A stretch of 64,000 nt of DNA from Pelobium manganitolerans (GTDB taxonomy: Bacteria; Bacteroidota; Bacteroidia; Sphingobacteriales; Sphingobacteriaceae): NCBI RefSeq assembly GCF_003609575.1, contig NZ_MBTA01000005.1, positions 1,819 through 65,818 on the forward strand, given 5' to 3'. Under the pieces are notes generated by a model. That model was given only the letters and a program-made list of their open reading frames with translations. It was not told the DNA's origin and did not search any database. Both the position numbers and the translations under genes were made by a program. The stretch's first letter is position 1. Each line of letters starts with the position of its first letter. This document shows, in pieces, positions 59,973 through 64,000 of the stretch.

Positions 59973-62117
59973 ATGAAACAAGCATACCAAAAGCCTTTTT
60001 TTAGAAGATACCAAAAACCCATACTTATCAGCGTAGCCGTTTTAATTATACTGTTTTTAACGGCAGGCTTTATTGCATACAACAAACGCGAAGCTTTACT
60101 GAAAAAGGCGGTTGCAAAAGGCCTTGCCCAAGCCAAAAGCAAGTACAACCTTAATGTTAACATTGGCAAGTACGGCTTTGTTGGGCTCACCACAGTTTAT
60201 TTTGAAGATATAGCCGTTACGCCCGAAAACCGTGCGCGCTTTGCCCAGGTGAAAGATTTGAAAGTTGGGGTCAAGATTTTTCCTTTATTATTTGGCCACG
60301 TGAGGATATCTGAACTTGCCACGCACAATGCCCTTATTTCTTTAGTGAAGAAAGACAGCATCAGTAACTATGATTTTTTATTTAAAAAGAACGCCAAAGA
60401 TTCGGTAAAAACAGAGAAGCAGAGCGACTTATCCGAGCTGGCTAACAAGTTGTTGAACAAAGCTTTGGATAAGATACCGGACGATATGGACGTAAGTAAT
60501 TTTGAGCTCACGTTTGACCAAGATACCACGCATTTTGGATTAAAAGCAGATAAAGCCACCATTAAAGATGGCGAAGTAAACTCTGTGATCAAGCTAAACA
60601 ACAAAGAAGCCGTTTGGCATGTGGTGGGCACGGCAAATCCATCTCATCAACAATTGGATTTAAAGCTTTTTGCAGATAAACAACAGGTGAAAGTTCCGTA
60701 TCTGGATAAAAAATATGGCTTAAAAATTAGTTTCGATACGGTGCGTACTATTATGCGCAGCGCTAAAAGAGTAGGCGATGAATTTGAGATTGACGGTACT
60801 TGGTACGTGCGCAATTTGGTATTAAACCATCCTAAAATTGCGCCAAATGATGTGATTGTAAAATCTGGGTCTATTGATGCCAGTTTGTTGGTGGGCAGTA
60901 ATTATGTGGCTTTAGATAGCAGTTCGGTAGTTAATTTAGGGAAGGCGCAGATAAATCCTTATCTAAAACTAACGTTTACCAAGAAGAAAATCGTCGAACT
61001 TAAAGTGCGTGCTTATGACCAGGTGGCCCAAGATGTTTTTGATGCTTTTCCGGTTGGATTGTTTGAGTCTGTTGAGGGTATTAAAGTCCAGGGCAAACTG
61101 AATTACGCGTTGGATTTTTATTTGGATACCGCAAAACCCGATGGCGTGGTGTTTTCATCCGGTTTAACCGGAAGCGATGACTTCAGGATTTTGCGCTTTG
61201 GCAAGGTAAACTTCCAAAAAATAAATTCGCCTTTTGTATATACGCCCTACGAAAAAGGAAAGCCCGTGCGCGATATTATGGTGGGGCCAAGTAATCCAAA
61301 TTACACGCCTTTGCAGTCTATTTCGCCCTATATGCGCAACGCGCTAATCAGTTCGGAGGATCCAACTTTTTACAGCCATAAAGGTTTTGAAGAAGAGGCC
61401 ATACGTAAATCCATCGCTACAAATTTCAAAGCAAAATCGTTTAAACGCGGTGCCAGCACCATATCAATGCAATTGGTGAAAAACGTGTTTTTAAACCGCA
61501 AGAAAACCTTATCGCGCAAGTTTGAAGAAATTTTGATCGTTTGGCTTATCGAGAACGAACATTTGGTTAGCAAAGCCCGCATGTACGAGGTTTATTTGAA
61601 CATTATAGAATGGGGCAACAATGTTTACGGTATTGGTGAAGCTGCGCATTATTATTTTGGGAAGTCGCCGGCAGAACTGAGCATTGGCGAAGCCATTTAT
61701 TTGGCTAGTATTGTGCCTAAACCTAAAGCGTCTTTGTATAAATGGCAGCCAGATGGTTCGTTAAAGCCATATTTAACCGGCTATTTTAATTCTTTAGGTA
61801 AACTGATGGCTATAAGCGGATACATAGAACGGGATAGTAGCAACTATGGATTTTGGAACGTACGCTTAAAAGAAAGTTTGCGCAGGCAAATTGCCCCAGA
61901 TGATTTTGTGCCGGATAGTTTACTGGATGATGAAGATAATGAAAGCGGTTTTTTCAACCTCAGTATCTTTAAAAAGCGCCAGCCTCAAGATTCTATTGAA
62001 AAGAAGGAAACATTTTTGAAACGCTTGTTTGAGCCAGATGATAAAGCCAAAGACAGCGTACAAAAAACGCCAAAGGAGCTAAGGCAAGAAAGGCGTGAGC
62101 AAAGGCGCAGCCGTTAG
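59973..62117 (+). CDS. Transglycosylase (GT51) with large N-terminal periplasmic domain
   Basis: 714 aa. One membrane helix (about 16-37), then an AsmA-like or unknown beta-rich domain of about 400 residues. The GT51 domain (about 455-590) has ISSEDPTFYSHKGFEEEAI with the catalytic Glu, RGASTISMQLVKNVFL and YLNIIEWGNNVYGIGEAA. No transpeptidase motifs are present, so it is a monofunctional transglycosylase (MtgA-like activity, much longer protein). The C-terminus is basic. It polymerises glycan strands outside the inner membrane; the role of the N-terminal domain is unknown. Contrast with the anchorless cassette PBP at 19261. Confidence 0.88.
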   Translation: MKQAYQKPFFRRYQKPILISVAVLIILFLTAGFIAYNKREALLKKAVAKGLAQAKSKYNLNVNIGKYGFVGLTTVYFEDIAVTPENRARFAQVKDLKVGVKIFPLLFGHVRISELATHNALISLVKKDSISNYDFLFKKNAKDSVKTEKQSDLSELANKLLNKALDKIPDDMDVSNFELTFDQDTTHFGLKADKATIKDGEVNSVIKLNNKEAVWHVVGTANPSHQQLDLKLFADKQQVKVPYLDKKYGLKISFDTVRTIMRSAKRVGDEFEIDGTWYVRNLVLNHPKIAPNDVIVKSGSIDASLLVGSNYVALDSSSVVNLGKAQINPYLKLTFTKKKIVELKVRAYDQVAQDVFDAFPVGLFESVEGIKVQGKLNYALDFYLDTAKPDGVVFSSGLTGSDDFRILRFGKVNFQKINSPFVYTPYEKGKPVRDIMVGPSNPNYTPLQSISPYMRNALISSEDPTFYSHKGFEEEAIRKSIATNFKAKSFKRGASTISMQLVKNVFLNRKKTLSRKFEEILIVWLIENEHLVSKARMYEVYLNIIEWGNNVYGIGEAAHYYFGKSPAELSIGEAIYLASIVPKPKASLYKWQPDGSLKPYLTGYFNSLGKLMAISGYIERDSSNYGFWNVRLKESLRRQIAPDDFVPDSLLDDEDNESGFFNLSIFKKRQPQDSIEKKETFLKRLFEPDDKAKDSVQKTPKELRQERREQRRSR

Positions 62118-62198
62118 TCATCCCCAAATTCCATAAATTTTTGCTAAATTATTAGCCTTAGGTATAATGCTTGTAAGGTTAACTAAAAAACAATTTTT

Positions 62199-63998
62199 AT
62201 GGCAAGACACACTTATGATACTGGCCTGGTAGGCAACTGTTCTTTTTTAGCGCACATTCACAAAAACACCGACGTAAAGTGGATGTGTTGGCCGCGTTTT
62301 GATAGTTCTTTTGTGTTTGGATCAATGCTAGACGATGAAGAAGGTGGCGAATTTTCTATTAAGCCTTCGGGCGCGTTCACATCGCATCAGTATTATCTGG
62401 AAAATACCAACATCCTTTGTACCGAAGTAACAACAGAAACAGGCACCTATCGCGTAACAGATTTTGCACCACGTTTTCATCAATACGACAGGTATTTTAA
62501 ACCCTTGATGCTGGTGCGTAAAATTGAATTGATAGACGGCAACCCACACATCAAAATAGTTTGTAAGCCGGTTTATAATTACGGCAAAACTAAGCTGAAA
62601 GCCATTAGAGGAAGTAACCACGTAAACTTTGAGGGATGTGGCGAAAACATGCGTTTAACTACCGATGCTACCATATCTTACATTGTAGAAGATCAGTACT
62701 TTATTTTAAAAGATACCAAATATGCGATTTTAACCTTTGGCGAACCTTTGGAGGCAGGGGCACAAGTTACAGCCGAAAGGTTTTTGAACGAAACTACCCA
62801 GTATTGGCGAACATGGGTTAAACGCTCATCCATCGGAGAGTTTAACCAAGATTATGTCATCCGCTCTGCTTTAGCCCTAAAAATACATCAATACGAAGAT
62901 ACCGGAGCCATTATCGCGGCAAGCACCACCAGTTTACCCGAATTTCCCGGCAGTGGGCGTAATTGGGATTACCGCTATTGTTGGTTGCGCGATACTTATT
63001 ATGTAATTACCGCTTTGCACCACATAGGGCACTTTGAAGAAACCGAACGGTATTTCGACTACATCACCGATATTTCTTTTGAAGAAGGTTTGCGCTACCA
63101 GCCCCTGTACAGTATATCGCGCCAAAAAGATTTAACAGAAAAAATTGCCGATAATTTAAAAGGTTATTTGGGCAATGGGCCGGTGCGCATAGGCAACCAA
63201 GCTTATGAGCATATCCAGAATGATATTTATGGGCAGGCTTTAATTTCTTTGTTGCCGCTTTATACCGACCATCGCTTTGTTTTTAGCGAGCGGAAAGATT
63301 CGGCGCATTTGGTACAAATGGCCTTAAAGCGGATTGAACATACTATAGACGAGCGCGATGCCGGAATTTGGGAGTTTAGAAACAGCGCCTACATGCATTG
63401 TTATAGCAATTTATTTCAGTGGGCGGGATGTAATGCCGCTTTTAAGATAGCGCAAACTATTGATGATAAAGAGCTGGAAGAAAAAGCCAAGCGACTGATG
63501 CAACGCGCCGCAGACCATATAGAAGCTTGTTATGATCCGGTGAGGAAAGTATATACGCACGCCGTAGGAAGCCCGTATCTGGATGCCAGCACCTTGCAGC
63601 TGATTATGATGAACTATCTAGACCCAGATTCCCAAAAAGCAAAGGACCATTTGGCAGCTCTAGAAAAAGAACTAAAAACGCCCGGAGGATTGTTTTACAG
63701 GTACCTGCACGAAGATGACTTTGGCAAGCCCGAGAGTACCTTTTTAATTTGCGCTTTTTGGTATGTAGAAGCCTTGGCCTGCGTTGGCCGCATTAAAGAT
63801 GCAGTAAGGGAGTTTGAAAAATTGATGCCTTACGCCAACCATTTACGCTTATTTAGCGAAGATGTGGACGAAACCGATGGCAGTATGTGGGGGAATTTTC
63901 CGCAAGCGTACAGCCATGTTGGGTTAATGAATGCCGCTTACAGAATTTCCAATAAATTGAATAAACCCTTGTACCTACCCTCAAAGGCTTTGGAGTAG
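62199..63998 (+). CDS. Glycoside hydrolase family 15 protein (glucoamylase/trehalase type)
   Basis: 599 aa, complete: the stop lies 2 bases before the window end. N-terminal beta-sandwich (about 1-215, GNCSFLAHIHKNTDVKWMCWPRFDSSFVFG region), then the alpha6/alpha6 barrel with PGSGRNWDYRYCWLRDTYY, the QNDIYGQAL motif and a C-terminal catalytic-base segment near RLFSEDVDETDGSMWGNFPQAYSHVG. No signal peptide, so cytosolic. Known members hydrolyse trehalose or alpha-glucans; which one is unclear. Confidence 0.92.
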   Translation: MARHTYDTGLVGNCSFLAHIHKNTDVKWMCWPRFDSSFVFGSMLDDEEGGEFSIKPSGAFTSHQYYLENTNILCTEVTTETGTYRVTDFAPRFHQYDRYFKPLMLVRKIELIDGNPHIKIVCKPVYNYGKTKLKAIRGSNHVNFEGCGENMRLTTDATISYIVEDQYFILKDTKYAILTFGEPLEAGAQVTAERFLNETTQYWRTWVKRSSIGEFNQDYVIRSALALKIHQYEDTGAIIAASTTSLPEFPGSGRNWDYRYCWLRDTYYVITALHHIGHFEETERYFDYITDISFEEGLRYQPLYSISRQKDLTEKIADNLKGYLGNGPVRIGNQAYEHIQNDIYGQALISLLPLYTDHRFVFSERKDSAHLVQMALKRIEHTIDERDAGIWEFRNSAYMHCYSNLFQWAGCNAAFKIAQTIDDKELEEKAKRLMQRAADHIEACYDPVRKVYTHAVGSPYLDASTLQLIMMNYLDPDSQKAKDHLAALEKELKTPGGLFYRYLHEDDFGKPESTFLICAFWYVEALACVGRIKDAVREFEKLMPYANHLRLFSEDVDETDGSMWGNFPQAYSHVGLMNAAYRISNKLNKPLYLPSKALE

Positions 63999-64000
63999 GT

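Overview
The window looks like a Bacteroidota chromosome, most likely a Sphingobacteriaceae member (Pedobacter-like). The evidence is two secreted proteins with type IX sorting tails, a GldH lipoprotein, a RicT with a Cys-rich head, promoter elements of the TAnnTTTG class, few Shine-Dalgarno sites, and family-typical housekeeping proteins. The taxon is inferred from protein character and was not searched.

Layout. 1-14180: end of a collagen-like surface protein, a sorting-tail protein, prfB with its programmed frameshift, a secreted esterase, a SirB1-like protein, a methyltransferase, an AI-2E-type permease, an outer-membrane barrel, a deoxyhypusine-synthase-like enzyme, an aminotransferase and small secreted proteins. 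14349-20856: an AT-rich accessory island that reads as an integron-like cassette array. Five attC-like palindromic sites separate four cassettes, all genes lie on the minus strand, and no integrase is in view. Cargo: a possible HEPN protein with a partner; an HNH nuclease, an XRE regulator and a secreted repeat protein; a nearly empty cassette; a class A penicillin-binding protein with a membrane partner. 20857-22340: gene-free, repeat- and hairpin-rich DNA.

22360-32720: a frameshifted enoyl-CoA hydratase; a four-gene two-component cluster (sigma54 regulator, MASE3-PAS kinase, two receiver proteins, one fused to a kinase module that lacks its histidine); a truncated OmpA paralogue; a second AI-2E permease; and a YtxH/holin-like envelope stress trio. 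32786-46274: a frameshifted outer-membrane protein, tRNA-Phe, a two-gene Fe-S oxidoreductase (GlpC/HdrB type), rpsP, gldH-ricT-holB, an aminopeptidase P and a full-length OmpA protein. 46346-63998: a 47-aa membrane protein, RidA, recG, a tetR-aarF pair with a visible operator, queD, rmuC, murF, a GNAT-nitrilase fusion, def, an mrp-nifU Fe-S pair, a transglycosylase and a GH15 hydrolase.

Three signals stand out beyond the gene list. (1) In the cassette array, the two ends of every cassette are exact reverse complements over 9-10 bp, as integron recombination would leave them. (2) Word-repeat tracts sit directly after stop codons or directly before start codons, G-rich after stops and C-rich before starts. 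(3) Several genes have a TAnnTTTG box ending only 3-6 nt before the ATG, which predicts leaderless mRNAs. Two genes carry single-base frameshifts that may be real or sequence errors.
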